DNA from: Brasenia schreberi
Lineage: Eukaryota > Streptophyta > Magnoliopsida > Nymphaeales > Cabombaceae
NCBI GenBank assembly: GCA_036023115.1
Contig: JAYKKT010000074.1
Coordinates: forward strand, 8,206,501-8,270,500
Direction of reading: 5' to 3'
DNA length: 64,000 bases
Shown here: one piece after another, positions 1-12,300 of the stretch
How the letters are laid out: each line of letters begins with the position of its first letter
Position numbering within the stretch: the stretch's first letter is position 1
The notes under the pieces: generated by a model
Database searches by the model: none
What the model was told of the DNA's origin: nothing
What the model saw: only the letters and a program-made list of their open reading frames with translations
Position numbers and translations under genes: made by a program

Positions 1-1600
1 TAAGTTTATTAGAAAACAATTTTTACAATTTTCAAGTTTGGATGATGACATTCTATTTATCAAATATACGGATGTTAGATCAGTTTCGGTCCACAAGTGT
101 TTTAGAACTTTATTAGTTAATAACAAAGTTCTAGTAGTTTTAATAATATGTCTATGTTTTTCTCGGTTAAACCATTTTATTGTAGGGTTTTGGTGTAAGA
201 TTTTTTATGTCAAATTCTATTTTTTAAGATAGTTTTTAACTCATTTGAGAGATATTCACTCCCGAAAACAGTTCTTAAGGCTTTGGCATTAGTTTAAAAT
301 TGGATCTTGATCATATTGTGAAAAGTTAAAAAATATTTTAAAACTTTCAATTTATATTTCAAGAAATATAGCTAAGTGTGTCGAGTGATGTCATCTATAA
401 AAATAATATAATAGGTCACTCCTCCTTTTGAGGTTATGGGAGTGGGTGCTCAAACATCAAATGTACTAATTAAAATGCCTTTTTTGTGATAAATATTCTA
501 TCACAAAATGATGTATGATGTGTTTTGCCAAAAATACAATCATGTGAATTTCTTGGCACTCTTAAATAAGATTATAGGCTGTACACTTAAACTTTTAGGG
601 TTCCAGAATGAGACATCATGGAACTTACTATGAAAAGCAGAGGCCTTGGCATGACTAAAGTGGGCTGTGGCTCTCAAACCGCAAAGTCAATTTGTTTACT
701 GTTTGTCAAATCAGTGCTTATTAAGGTCTGCAACTTTGTGCTTCAGGTTGTGTTTGTGTCGTTAGAATTTGCGGACTCACAACCAGAACAACATGAACAC
801 AACCGAGTCTCTTGTAACTTTGAGTGCACACGTGTTTTCCGTGTCATGGTTGTGTTTATTGCCGGAAATTGCTAGCAATTTCATTTCATGTGTTGTGTCC
901 TCGTGTCAAAACAGATAAAGCCACCTGATTTCTCTCCTATAACTCTTCAGGTGGACAAAACACAGGCTTTCGGATCGCGTTTACTTCTGATAACCGTGTC
1001 AGTGAAAGAAGATGTGTACAAGTTAGTGTTCATGGTCCTACGTATTTAGAAGGACATCAATCAATAATTGCCAAAGGAGGCCTTTATACGATCTTTGTTG
1101 GCCAAATAAGAGGCTAGAACGTTCAATGGCAGACTTAGGAATTTTTCAGATTTCGAATGAGGTGCATGTCTCATTTCACACTCAAGTAGGTCCGCCACTG
1201 AGAACGGTGCTTCCTCCTTGAGATCTTCAGACAATGTGGATCACCACAACAAAAAGTCTCGCAAAATCCTGACAGAAATCCAAATTAAATTTTCTGGAGG
1301 AAAATGCACTTTGAATGCCAAGAATAAGTAATTAGACTATTAACAACAACAAAAGGGATTTTTCAGTAATAACTATATTTGACGGAAAACCCCTTTATAT
1401 TTTAGGACACGCATTAACGCATGCACCCACACACACAAAGCATGCACAAATGAAAAGGTTTGCATTGGATGTGAAGCCAAATTAGTACGTTGAGAGGTCT
1501 TCTCTAGGGGTGACCAATTCACGTTAGTAGTACACCACCACCCATCAAAAGCATGAAGTTGAGCATGCTCTCAACGTTCAGAAAATGAGACGACATATTC
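1..1600. other. Intergenic, no gene recognised
   Basis: AT-rich sequence without a convincing exon or a conserved protein motif on either strand. The short open frames here have no recognisable similarity and are probably chance. I see no tandem repeat of note. Confidence 0.5.
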
Positions 1601-1609
1601 CGAAGACTT

Positions 1610-1715
1610 TTTCTTCTTGGTTACGACAGGAGGCCAAAGCCTTGTAACGACCAGGAGTCGAACTCCTGCCGAGGCGATAACTTCCACCGTGCACTGCCAT
1701 TAGGCCATCACTCTA
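1610..1715 (-). repeat. tRNA-derived SINE-like element
   Basis: Read on the minus strand, the segment has a polymerase-III-like layout: an A-box-like stretch (GATGGCCTAATGGCAGTG) and a B-box-like stretch (AGGAGTTCGACTCCTGG), followed by a tail containing GGCCTCCTGTCGTAACC. A second copy with the same B-box and tail pattern lies at 25,318-25,440. A tRNA-like head plus a shared non-tRNA body in two dispersed copies suggests a SINE family rather than a functional tRNA. Confidence 0.5.
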
Positions 1716-2567
1716 GGTGACATGTTCTAAGACTTTAAGTAACTGTTTAATCCAAATCCTCTATTTAATCTAAATGAATTTCCATGTTCTTAACAAATTC
1801 AAAGTTATTTTCAAAAACCATAGCTGCCGTTTGATCCCAATCCTTAATTAGCAAAAATGAGAGAGAGGTATCGTCCAAACACCTGCTGTTAAAACTAGCT
1901 TTTACTGTAACATGTTAATGATCCGAAATAGCCTCAAAACTTTGCTGCAAAAAGAGTTGAGTTCAAACCAGAACCGAAACCAGCCTGGTCCCGCTTTGAT
2001 TCTGGCTCTTGGTTCCCAGTAATTCAGAATTGGTAGTTTGGAACCACCAGTTCTGGTTTACCTGGAAGCGGCTGTGTCTACTTGTGATGGAACGGTGTCT
2101 ACTTGATGATTTATGTCTTTTTTTCAATAGTATTTCAACAAAATCAGAAAAACATTCTCTAAATACAAATCAAACATGCAAAACCGGTTGTTTGTATCAA
2201 ATATATAAAATCTTAAAACGGAAAATAAAATAAGCATTTGATTTTTTAAAAGACCATGTTGCTGTCTCAGCTGTGACATGGGCCAGCATGAGTGGCGCTG
2301 CTAAGCAAGTCGATAGCAACTTGTGATGCATCTCAGTGGAGTTTGTCTCGGGCTTTATTCACATATAGCTCGTTAATCCAATGAACTGAACAAGAACGAT
2401 TCAGCAAAGCCAAATGAGCCGCAGAAGAATTGGTGTTTGGTTTGCAGAAGTGTGCCTAGAAAACTTTCTGGGTTGAGACATATCTTTCACAAAACCCGAC
2501 CATCTATATGTATTTTTTTCCCGGATTCTTTCGGGTTTTAAGTAACACAGCCGCCTTAGCTCGCCAT

Positions 2568-2707
2568 CAGTGGTGGATCTAGAAACTCTTTTGGGGTGGA
2601 CGAATATTGCCTTGAATGGTTTCGGGTGGGGCAAACTCTGCACCATTGGACTTTGAGTTGATTTTTGAAATTTCGGGTGACCCCTGTTCAATGTGGATCC
2701 ACCTCTG
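2568..2707. mobile_element. Short MITE-like element with inverted ends
   Basis: The ends form an imperfect inverted repeat: CAGTGGTGGATCTAG on the left against CAGAGGTGGATCCAC read inward from the right. The interior is about 110 bp and G/T rich with no coding potential. The CAG terminus would fit a hAT-type non-autonomous element, but I cannot see a clear 8-bp target duplication. A related partial sequence (CAGTGGCAGTCCTAGAAAAT) begins near 6,742. Confidence 0.45.
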
Positions 2708-3007
2708 TGATGCTTGTATAGTTCGATTTAGTTGAACACACCTACAGATGATCATGTATACGTAGTGTAAGCACGCAAACCCAAACGAGCTGGATGGACA
2801 TGCAAGCAGGTGATCAATTATTTTATGCTTGATCTAAAAATGTAATATTTTTAAAGTCGAGCAAGAGTTTAATCTTTTCAAAAGTTTAATATGGTAGCCG
2901 TGTACAGACCAAACCGGTTACGATGTTACGGACGCAGCTCGGGACAAGAGGTCAGGAGCTTGATGCCTGACTGGTCTAGATCATCCGAACACCTCAATTG
3001 AGCACGA

Positions 3008-3009
<2 letters not shown>

Positions 3010-3098
<89 letters not shown>
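3010..3098. repeat. (TA)n microsatellite
   Basis: An uninterrupted TA dinucleotide run of about 90 bp. Open frames across it encode only Tyr/Ile alternation and are artefacts. Confidence 0.97.
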
Positions 3099-3099
<1 letters not shown>

Positions 3100-3394
3100 C
3101 ACGATGATTGACGAAGGACAACTTGTTGGTAAAGTTTTAGACTGTTCATCATCAGCTATCATATGGTTAAGATTGAAGAATATGTACTTTCTTAGTATCT
3201 TAATCATTCTCCCTCCTCTCTTCTTTTGTCCAGAGTAGTGTTAAATGGATGTCTTTTAAGGTATAATTTTATATGAATATTTTCACAATTCAATTTTCAA
3301 GATCAATAATAGAAATTTAGATTACTTATTTTTAATTTAAATTGTTATTATTGATCTTAAGATCGAATGATAAAAGTATATGTGGAAGACTGTA

Positions 3395-3498
3395 TTATCA
3401 TACAACTGAGCCTGCTTTGCTTCAACACCAGTTTTCTTGTGGGACGTTAGAACTGTTAGGTCAACATAGTCAAGTAAACCTTTTCTCAACACAAACAA

Positions 3499-3531
<33 letters not shown>

Positions 3532-3736
3532 AATTTATTACATGCATAGTTTTGAAAATATATTTCTATTATTTGATCTTTAACAACAACAGCTAAGCCT
3601 TTTTCATACTAAATGGAATGGGTTATATGGATTCTAGGACTTTGTGGAAATAAAGAATCTATGTAGCCGACTCCATCTAGTATGAGAAAAAACTTAGTTT
3701 ATTGTTAAATATCTCTTTAAGACCATGCATGCATGT

Positions 3737-3823
<87 letters not shown>

Positions 3824-3945
3824 TACCGGGTTGTGTTTGAGAAAATGGATAGTTAACCAACCATGTTGACCTAACGGCGCTAACGTCTCACGAGAAAACC
3901 GGTGTTGAAGCAAAGCAGGCTCGGTTGGATGACATGTCAACACCT
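3395..3945. repeat. Large imperfect inverted repeat (foldback)
   Basis: The left arm (about 3,395-3,610) and right arm (about 3,670-3,945) are reverse complements of each other. Both carry the stretch GAGCCTGCTTTGCTTCAACA, a TC/GA run, a TA run and, near the centre, an RTE LINE 3-prime-tail fragment (AACAACAACAGCTAAGCC on the left, its counterpart at 3,661-3,705). The microsatellites differ in length between the arms, so the arms have diverged since they formed. This is either a foldback element or an inverted duplication of a sequence that already held the LINE tail. Confidence 0.6.
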
Positions 3946-4558
3946 GAACGAATAATGAGCGCTAGCTCACTAAATTTTTGGTGAGCACTCCGCACCATAA
4001 ATGTATGATAGACGGCACATAATCCAACTACAGAGCAACAGTCTGCAGATTACGACCGAGCAACGGTCGCCACCCGCAGCTTTAATTTCCACCTCTAACG
4101 AAATCACACCAACAAATTAAATAATTCTTTGAGCCCTTGGACGTGACGAATATTATATTAGTATCTATATGTATATAGAGGGATATATATTATATATGAA
4201 AATCTAAGTGGTATCAAATTTAATCAAACTTTTTATGATAAATTATCAGAATTTAAATTTTAAAATTAAAAAGTATATGTATATTGTGTTCTAAATTCAA
4301 ATTTCAACTACTCAATTGAATTTTTTTTAGATTTGTTGAAAGTATGTTATCATCTTTATATATATATAAAGTTCACTCGTACTTATCCATTGCTTTTAAG
4401 TGGCATTAATATCAAAAAATAATTACTACAACTAAGTCTTTTAAGTGGTATGAGTATAATTACAAAATTTTAAATGAGCTTTGAAATAACACCGAAGATA
4501 TTTTTATTACTTCATGCTATGCAAAAGCAATGAACGAACACTATGGAGAAGGATCCAA

Positions 4559-4560
<2 letters not shown>

Positions 4561-4589
<29 letters not shown>

Positions 4590-4694
4590 GTATATATATG
4601 TATATATGTATATATATGTATGTATATATATATATATGTATATATATGTATGTATATATATATATATGTATGTATATATATATATATATATATG

Positions 4695-4760
<66 letters not shown>
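4561..4760. repeat. TC / TA(TG) / GA compound microsatellite
   Basis: A short TC run, then about 170 bp of TA with interspersed TG steps, then GA. The compound order TC-TA-GA makes the tract roughly self-complementary. Frames across it are artefacts. Confidence 0.95.
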
Positions 4761-4764
<4 letters not shown>

Positions 4765-4865
4765 CCTAACCTCCTTAATTGGCGTATCTGAGTGGCCTTT
4801 AAAAGGTATACCTGAAAGTGGCTTTTCTTAAATTTGAGAATGCGTGCGTTTCCCATTGTGAAGTC

Positions 4866-4960
<95 letters not shown>

Positions 4961-5062
4961 CCTAACCTCCTTAATTGGCGTATCTGAGTGGCCTTTAAAA
5001 GGTATACCTGAAAGTGGCTTTTCTTAAATTTGAGAATGCGTGCGTTTCCCATTGTGAAGTCG
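4761..5062 (+). repeat. Direct repeat of about 106 bp, two copies
   Basis: The unit at 4,761-4,866 (starting GACTCCTAACCTCCTTAATT and ending TGTGAAGTCGT) recurs at 4,957-5,062 with almost no difference. A TA/GA microsatellite of about 90 bp separates the copies. The microsatellite lies immediately upstream of each copy, so unit and microsatellite were duplicated together, probably by slippage or unequal exchange. Confidence 0.9.
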
Positions 5063-5597
5063 TTCAAATGAAAATATGCTTTTGAATGGAAAATCATTTA
5101 CCATCAATCCGTGTCCTACAAGTAGCGTCCTATTGAGATAATTCTAAAGTACAGTCATTTGTGTACGGGAAGCTTCCCTGGTTACCTCTCCATTAATGAA
5201 AACAGAAGCCATTTGAAATTACTCCAGTGGTGTTAGGGTAAATTCCATCTTATTACTGAGTTTCGCTGGTTAGGCACACTAGTTGGGCGATTTTCGCCAT
5301 AAAAAAAGATCAATTTGCTCAATGCTTGCTTTAGGAAGATGTTTCCGGTTAGTGTCGACTATCGATCGTCTTCCTCACCGTCCGACCAAACCCTGTTTTC
5401 AAACACCAGCTCACTGTTCATTAGCTCCACACTCAATGTGGAAACTTAAAAGAGTGATTCAGGTTAATGACCTAACCAAGCAAATTACATTTTTGTCATA
5501 GCTTCTCAAACCCCATTAAGTTCAACTCTTGTGGCCTGCAGTCGATGCTTGTCAAGACCGGTGCTCAATCTTGTGACATATTAGTATAGCAGATCAT

Positions 5598-5848
5598 GTG
5601 TTAGAACTATACGATTCTGTAAGCATGTCATCACTGAAAAATGATTCGAGGATAAATGTATTCCATGATTTAGTAGATCATCACTGAGAAATGATGTACT
5701 GTAGCTATTGAAGAACCTAGCAGTATAAAGAAGAAAAGCTACTCATGTTTGGCTCATCTCTCAACGAGCTTCGCTTGTTGAGCTCAGACGAAAACACACA
5801 AATCATGTTTATCTGAGTTAACTTTTCAAGTGATCATGGTATCAGAGG
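5598..5848 (+). mobile_element. LTR fragment plus primer-binding site
   Basis: TGGTATCAGAGG at 5,837-5,848 matches the usual plant LTR-retrotransposon primer-binding site for initiator tRNA-Met (TGGTATCAGAGC) at 11 of 12 bases and directly follows a CA dinucleotide, as an LTR end should. A TGTTAGAAC start near 5,598 and a TATA-like TATAAAG around 5,730 fit a short LTR of about 240 bp. No gag/pol coding follows and I see no second LTR, so this is a remnant or TRIM-like piece. Confidence 0.45.
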
Positions 5849-5936
5849 TAGTTAAAATGCTCTTTTTCATCAAGCATCGTCCTAACACAGGTTATCATGC
5901 TTCTTCAGCATCATCTTCGCCAAGCTTCAACGACAG

Positions 5937-6197
5937 ATAATAATGCCTTCAATTTTCTTAGAACTAGAGAGTTACGGTGACTGTGTTACCTTCTCTGGAT
6001 TTTGCCAAGGCCTTAATCAGGTGGGCAGTTTTTCTTAAGAATCAATATGTAAGATGCTCTAGGTCATCTATTCTAAGATCCTGCTGGTACCTCTACAGTT
6101 AGGATTAACCAACGGCCTAAGCTTTGAGGAGTTGCAAGACTTGTGGATTGAAGCTGATGCAGACGGAGACGGTGTTCTTGATTATAAAGAATTCCTG
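5937..6197 (+). pseudogene. EF-hand protein gene fragment (two exons)
   Basis: Two exons join in phase 0. The first, 5,937-6,020 (28 codons), is bounded by CAG upstream and a GT donor downstream. The second, 6,099-6,197 (33 codons), follows CTCTACAG and ends at CTG|GTAAAC. The second encodes a canonical calcium-binding loop, DADGDGVLDYKE, after the helix LSFEELQDLWIEA, so it should bind Ca2+ as half of an EF-hand pair. I find no further exons in the flanks, so this looks like a captured or truncated piece; a real gene with exons I cannot recognise is the alternative. The LTR remnant ends 90 bp upstream. Confidence 0.5.
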
Positions 6198-6310
6198 GTA
6201 AACACGTCTGAGAAATTTGCTCGTGTATCCTCATTATAATTTAACGACTTAAAGAAAAAACCAGTTGCACGTCTCTCAATTTGTTTCATAATCGGTACGA
6301 TGAAAGAGCT

Positions 6311-6398
6311 CCATCAACTACTACAACAACAACTAAGCCTTTTCCCATATTAGATGGGTCGGCTACATAGATTCTTTGTTTCCACATAGCTCTATCAT
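6311..6398 (-). mobile_element. Truncated RTE LINE 3-prime end
   Basis: Contains CAACAACAACTAAGCC, then TTCCCATATTAGATGGGTCG and GCTACATAGATTCTTT. This is the same 3-prime end as the long RTE element at 52,501-55,512. Only the last ~90 bp are present, as expected from 5-prime truncation during insertion. Confidence 0.75.
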
Positions 6399-7481
6399 AA
6401 TCAAGGACACCGTTTTAATTAAGCCAACATGAACGAGCTGCAAGCGAGCCAACCTACGAGCAGCTTGATTTGTTTACCTGCCCTATTTGGTGGGAGTTAC
6501 CTGCTCAAAAATCTATTTAGACCTTCCTGCCAGTAGGTTACTGAGAGTTTCCCGTATTCCTACTCCATGGTCGTTACAGTTGGTATTAATCGAATTTCCA
6601 TATGGCATTCGGTAGGAAACAGAAGAAGATATGAGCTTCGACTTCTTTTTTTCTTTATTCCTGCTGCAACTGTAGTCAAGAGGGGAGGGACAGGGGCAGT
6701 TGAGGGCGTAGTTCACCAACACGCCCGGTGATCCAAGTAACAGTGGCAGTCCTAGAAAATTTGTTGGGGAGAGGCCAATTTTGATTCAGTGAAATGCAGA
6801 TTAGATTTCATCAGGTTCGAGTAGAAACGGCCGCCTCGCCTCGCCTATGGGTAGGTCCATCACCTGGAATTATCCAGGTAGGCTCCCTCACCCATAAAGG
6901 GGTCTGTAGTGGAGTACCTTGTATAGGAGGAGTTTGGACACGAATCCTCACCTGGATACGATAAAAGCCACGGCAGAATGAGGAAAGAAACCTTATTGGA
7001 ATTCAGTTGCCAATAAGAAAAGGTTAGCCATAAGTAATACTTATATTTGTTTAATGACTTTCAAATCTTGACCTTACTTGATTAACATGAAATACGAAAG
7101 CAATGGGACAACGAATAAGAACATGTAACCGTGCAGAACAAGACAGCAGGATCCTAAAAGGACTGCACTTTTGACCTTGTGCTTATAGATAGAGAAACAT
7201 TTCTTACATCCTAAAACTGTGTGCGTGTGTGTGTGTGTTGAGGATTGCATTTGTATACTAGAGAAAATCCAATCAAGCTCCGCAACATTTGTTTCATCCT
7301 TTACACGGAAGAGCACGGAAACGATATATTACATAGTGTTACGTCTATTTTGGAAAAGAAAAGATCAACACTTAAATTCTCTATATCCTTATTATAAATC
7401 AAATCCACTAGCCCTAAAGCGTATATAAACAGGAGATAAATTTCTTTTGCACCACCACATATGCAGTCGTTACGAAAATGC

Positions 7482-7561
<80 letters not shown>

Positions 7562-7631
7562 CTATATATATATATATGTATGTATGTATATATATATGTA
7601 TGTATATATAGATACATACATATATATATAG

Positions 7632-7680
<49 letters not shown>
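7482..7680. repeat. TC / TATC / TA(TG) compound microsatellite
   Basis: About 60 bp of TC, then TATC units, then TA with TG and GATACA interruptions. Simple sequence; frames across it are not genes. Confidence 0.95.
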
Positions 7681-7687
<7 letters not shown>

Positions 7688-8133
7688 AATCGCATTCTAC
7701 TACCAACCATTGACATTCCTTGAGGGCTTCAGCGAAAACTCCATCTCAACGATGCATCCGCCAACCAACCACCTTAGTAACTTCAACAAATTAACCCCCC
7801 AACAAATTGTCCAACCAACAGGCTTCCCCACAGCGGGAACGTTCATGCTTATACCGCTGTTCTCCGCCCCACATAGAATTGTGACGTTTCCTCTCAGAGC
7901 AAAATTTTTTTTAACCAAGACGCCAAAACCATTACGCCGAGATGACACCAGCGCTCTAGAGGTGTACTTTTCAACTATGCAAGCGATCAGGTAGCCTGTA
8001 TTTTTCATTACGATCCGGTGGGGCGCCCTGCTGCAACAAGCATGACAGCTTCTATGATATTAATTCTCAACACCCAATTAAGCAAAAGCCTCAAAGCTAT
8101 CAATCAGCACAATAATTTCAGAGGAACGCGAAG

Positions 8134-9096
8134 ATGAATAACAGGATGCTGCTAAATCCACAGCATCCAGAGTTTCACCTCGAGTGGGCACTAGCCAATC
8201 TCACAACAACGTTCTTCAAATGCACAAGATGGCAGGTAGAAGAAACCACTGATCCATTCACTTGCCCTTACCATTATTACTGCGACAGCACCTACGCCGG
8301 AAATTATCCAGCCTCGGTTGATCTCACGGTTCTGTTCCTCTCGGCAGTGTCCTATCTGCTAACTGTAGGTTTTGCAGTGACAGAGGTGAGATACATCCGG
8401 CAACAACCTGGCCGGAGATACTGGGTGCCTTCTGGTCCCTTCATCCTCCCTCTCATCCTCCTCTGCTTGGCGAAGGGTCATAGAGTCGATACTGTTTTCC
8501 CACTTTCCTTCACTGCGCCTGCACTGCTACAACTCGTACATGTATCTGCGCTTGCCTTTGCGAACCCACCTGCTGCATCTCTTAAGTCAATCTTTCTCGA
8601 GGTCTCAACGATTTCTGGCATCCTGCACGGCAGCCTGTACGTGGACTCTGTAATCTTGCCTTACTACACCGGATTGGAGGCACTGGTGTCATCGACCTTC
8701 TCCGGGGAGTGCACTTCATGTGTCTGCCGCAAAGAAGCTCTGACAGTGGGTGGAAAGTATATTCCTTATCAAGGATGGTCAGCAACAATGGTATCAATTG
8801 CCGGTATTTTGTGTGTGAGGCTGGCATTTGGTGTATACAACAAAACAGGCAAAATGGCCACTACAAGTAAACTAATGCTTGAAGGCATGGCCTGGTTTAT
8901 GTTGACGAAGGATAATGTGCGCCTCGTAGCAAACTCCACGGAAGGTCCACTTGTGGAAAAAGCTGCTTGTCGAAGCATTTCTCTGTTGATATGCCTGCTA
9001 CTCTTGAAGAGGTTCTGTAATCTAGTAAGCAGCAGAAAGCAATCATTGGACATGAAAACAGAAGCAGGTCTACCACTCACCCACAGAGACTATTGA
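8134..9096 (+). CDS. Plant multi-pass membrane protein, unknown function
   Basis: A single-exon frame of 320 codons. The start has good context (GCGAAGATGAAT) and no better upstream ATG. Hydrophobic segments lie at roughly residues 62-82, 102-113, 122-144, 214-233 and 281-294, so this is an integral membrane protein. The N-terminal part contains HPEFHLEWALANLT and three cysteines (C30, C44, C50); a second cysteine cluster is at C193, C196 and C198. I do not recognise an enzyme motif and give no function. It reads toward the RPF1 copy on the other strand, whose stop is about 270 bp beyond this stop. A decayed copy with stop codons at 48,800-49,490 shows that purifying selection has kept this copy open. 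Real gene: confident; function: unknown. Confidence 0.8.
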   Translation: MNNRMLLNPQHPEFHLEWALANLTTTFFKCTRWQVEETTDPFTCPYHYYCDSTYAGNYPASVDLTVLFLSAVSYLLTVGFAVTEVRYIRQQPGRRYWVPSGPFILPLILLCLAKGHRVDTVFPLSFTAPALLQLVHVSALAFANPPAASLKSIFLEVSTISGILHGSLYVDSVILPYYTGLEALVSSTFSGECTSCVCRKEALTVGGKYIPYQGWSATMVSIAGILCVRLAFGVYNKTGKMATTSKLMLEGMAWFMLTKDNVRLVANSTEGPLVEKAACRSISLLICLLLLKRFCNLVSSRKQSLDMKTEAGLPLTHRDY

Positions 9097-9364
9097 AGCA
9101 TCCTTTTACACATCAAACTTTTGTTGTAAATTGCATTTTATTATGAATTTTGCTTGTGTAACATTGCCGTTTGAATCAAAGGCATAATACATCCTCGTGA
9201 AAAGATACAAATCGTGTTAAACAAGACCCAAAAGATTGGTCGGTGATCTTTCTGTGTGCATGAGATGTAACGCATTACTATGTCACAGAAGGTTGCTATT
9301 GCCAATGAAGCCCGAAATGCTATCCAGGATATATGGCTGTTCAACAAATGGAAGCTGCGCGTTA

Positions 9365-12300
9365 TCACAGGAAGAATCGCCTGCGGCTGGTGTCCATCTC
9401 CGGCTGTAGTAATGAAAACAAAGGCTATGTAAGGTCCCAGAGGTAAATAAAGAAACAAAATTGCAGCTTGGTGAACTACTATTACCAAAATCTTCTCAAA
9501 AAGAGCTACCAGCACAAAAACACATTACCTTGTGAACCCACTCATATTCTCCACTTTTGCTATCAAATGTTCCATACTGCAGGCTAACAAGTTTCAATGT
9601 AAAGCGAGGACCACACTCCTACAAAAATCCCAAAGTTTAAAGATTACGAAGAAACAAATGGGTCAATTAAGTCAGATACGAAAGAAAAGAAATTTCAAAG
9701 GAAAAATGTCATGATAGTCTCACATGTTCCTTTTATAAATAGGGTTATTTTATATTAATGTATTAGAATCCGTAGAAAAAATTCCTTGATTCTTGCATTT
9801 CGACTAAATTGAAATAGCTAATAGTTTCGTTCATTGGTATACTGCTAAATTGGAATTGAAAATCCAACCCTATTCAAATAGTTCCTTATTGATGCCTTAC
9901 CAAAAGGACTGAGTAAAAGAAAAACACATTTTTGGATTTTAGAATTAGAGTTATTAGTCTTTTTTATGTCATTTCGTATCGTACAATTCCTTTTTTTTGG
10001 GATAATTTACCCGCAAGGGGTCTCGGATAAATGGATCAGTACTAATAGTTCCATTTTCTCTTGGATTTGAGAAGAATTTTAAAATGGATTGCAAACTATG
10101 TGGAAATTTTATTGATAAATTTCTTAAAAGATGAAAACATTGGGACTCGATCAGTAGGAAGAAAATTATAGAACATGTAGTTCTTTGGGATTTAACATTA
10201 TCTGCAGATATGACCAAGAGAAAATAGATCAGAATGGTGACTACGACCCATGTACTCAACGCCATCTAGAGTGTGGAAAGGCTTGGTTTTGCTGCAATCA
10301 ACGACAGGGATGTGCTTTCTGTTCCACAAAGTTGGCCTCCCGCAGGCATCATTCATCAGCCAATGGAAAGTGAATAGTCTTAGTACATCAAGGATCATTA
10401 AGCCTAGGAAAACTATGATCCAAGACAACCACGCCAGATTCTATTCCTCAGAACGCCAGCCTCATCCAAAGCCAGCCTTAGCAGAACAAGACAAAAATGA
10501 CGACTGAAGGACCCGAAAGCAGGTCTGGCCTAAAAACGTTCCTAAACCCACAATGGGTACTGGTTTTATATGCTTTGGCATCCAATTGTGATGGAGTGGA
10601 ATGAAGCAGAAGCATAATTGTGACTGAAAAAGATAAATTGTATTCCTTGCAGCCACGCCCCACTAACTCCGTACAGTTCATATCAATAGCAAAGTTGATC
10701 CTCGAAGTGCACCGAGTGTATAAGGTTCCCTCACCATTCCCCGTCCAGTTCCAGTCATATACATTATGCAAATCGCAAGGGTTCTATTAACTTTGGAATT
10801 CCTTACGCATGACATAGTTGATATCAAATTTAGCTTGTCCAACCACTTGTATACATCTTCTGGACATTATTCAAGTCCTAATGATCGATTTATAGTGTTC
10901 CAACACTATGCTGACAAATTGCCAAAACTTTTCATTAAGAAAATTTGAAAAAGAAAAATTAAAATGTGTAGGGAACAACCGTTACTCTTCAATAAAATAG
11001 CAAAAGAATTTAAGGCAGAATTATTTATTAAGAGATAATTAAATAAGTGAAAGTAAAATGTTGAACCTGAAGCCGAATAATGAGGTTGTCACCAGATATT
11101 TTCTTCAACTTTTTAGCTCCATCCTTTGGTGGGTTCTTATTCTCCTTTTCTCCAAAAATGTACCTGCATATGAAGAAAAGTCATTAAGAAATGAAAGGTT
11201 AGTCTTACATGTGCATAACAATGGTCACAAGAGCAAATAAATAACCTGTGATAACGAAAGAATATAAAATCTGGCTGGTTGTGAAAGGACACAACTTGCC
11301 GGCCACGAAAGTTTGAATCTTGGGGGAAAAGTGATGTAATCAACCTGAAAATCACAAGCATCCAAAACCAAAATCACAAAAGTACAAATCTGATTTATTC
11401 AGAAAGATACATACTTGAAATAGCTGATATTCTGAAAGTCGAGAAGAGAAAATCGGAGAAAGTACACCTTGCAATACCATCACCTAGATGTGTTGTAAAG
11501 TTTGCTAGTATCAACTCTGGCTTATGACTGGTTGGATTTCCATGATTCTGCATACAAAAACGAATTAATCTCCACTACTTCTGTGTGTGCATGAGCATGA
11601 GAGAGAGAGAAGTGGATGTTTCAATTATAAATAATGTCTTAGAAGCATGTGCACCAAACAATGAAGAAACGAGTTTTATACCTTACTATTAATAGAACAT
11701 ATCCAAAAGGACAAGAATGTCATAGATACAACCGGTGTTATCTGTATCGCACATGGTGCAATATATATCATATAGTGAAACGCCACGATAGATACAAGAC
11801 TTTGTATTGCATTATACAAAGTATCGTGTCGTATCGTGCGATATGTAACCGTATCGCACCGCGTTTTTATGGGTTTTTGGCTTGTGTTCATGACTCTCCA
11901 AGGCTCCCTCCAGTGGCTCTCCGCCTTCTTGGTGTTTAAGGCTTGAAAAAAAGTGCTCTACGATGTTCGTGAAAGTCACACAACTCGGATTGTGGTATAT
12001 TTTTTGTGTTTTTCAGAATTTTGTATTTGTATTTGTTGTTTTTTGGTATTATTTATAATTTTTTTTAAATGACAAAATATGAAGTTATGAAGTGTGTGGA
12101 TATGATTTTTATTACAATCGTGAAGTGGGAGACACTCTATTTGATTGTTATGTGAAAATTGAGAATTTATAAAGTGATTTTATTTTCATATTTTTTAGGA
12201 GATTAAAGTGTTCAATTGAGATGACAGGAAGGGGTGTTAGGGACTCCCAATCTTAGTCTCATGATCCAGCATGACAATGGGGTACAACAGTTAAGAGAAA

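Noticed and set aside
4512..5097. Several long Tyr/Ile and Ser/Leu or Arg/Glu frames on both strands
   Set aside because: They are translations of TA, TC and GA microsatellites and have no protein-like composition.
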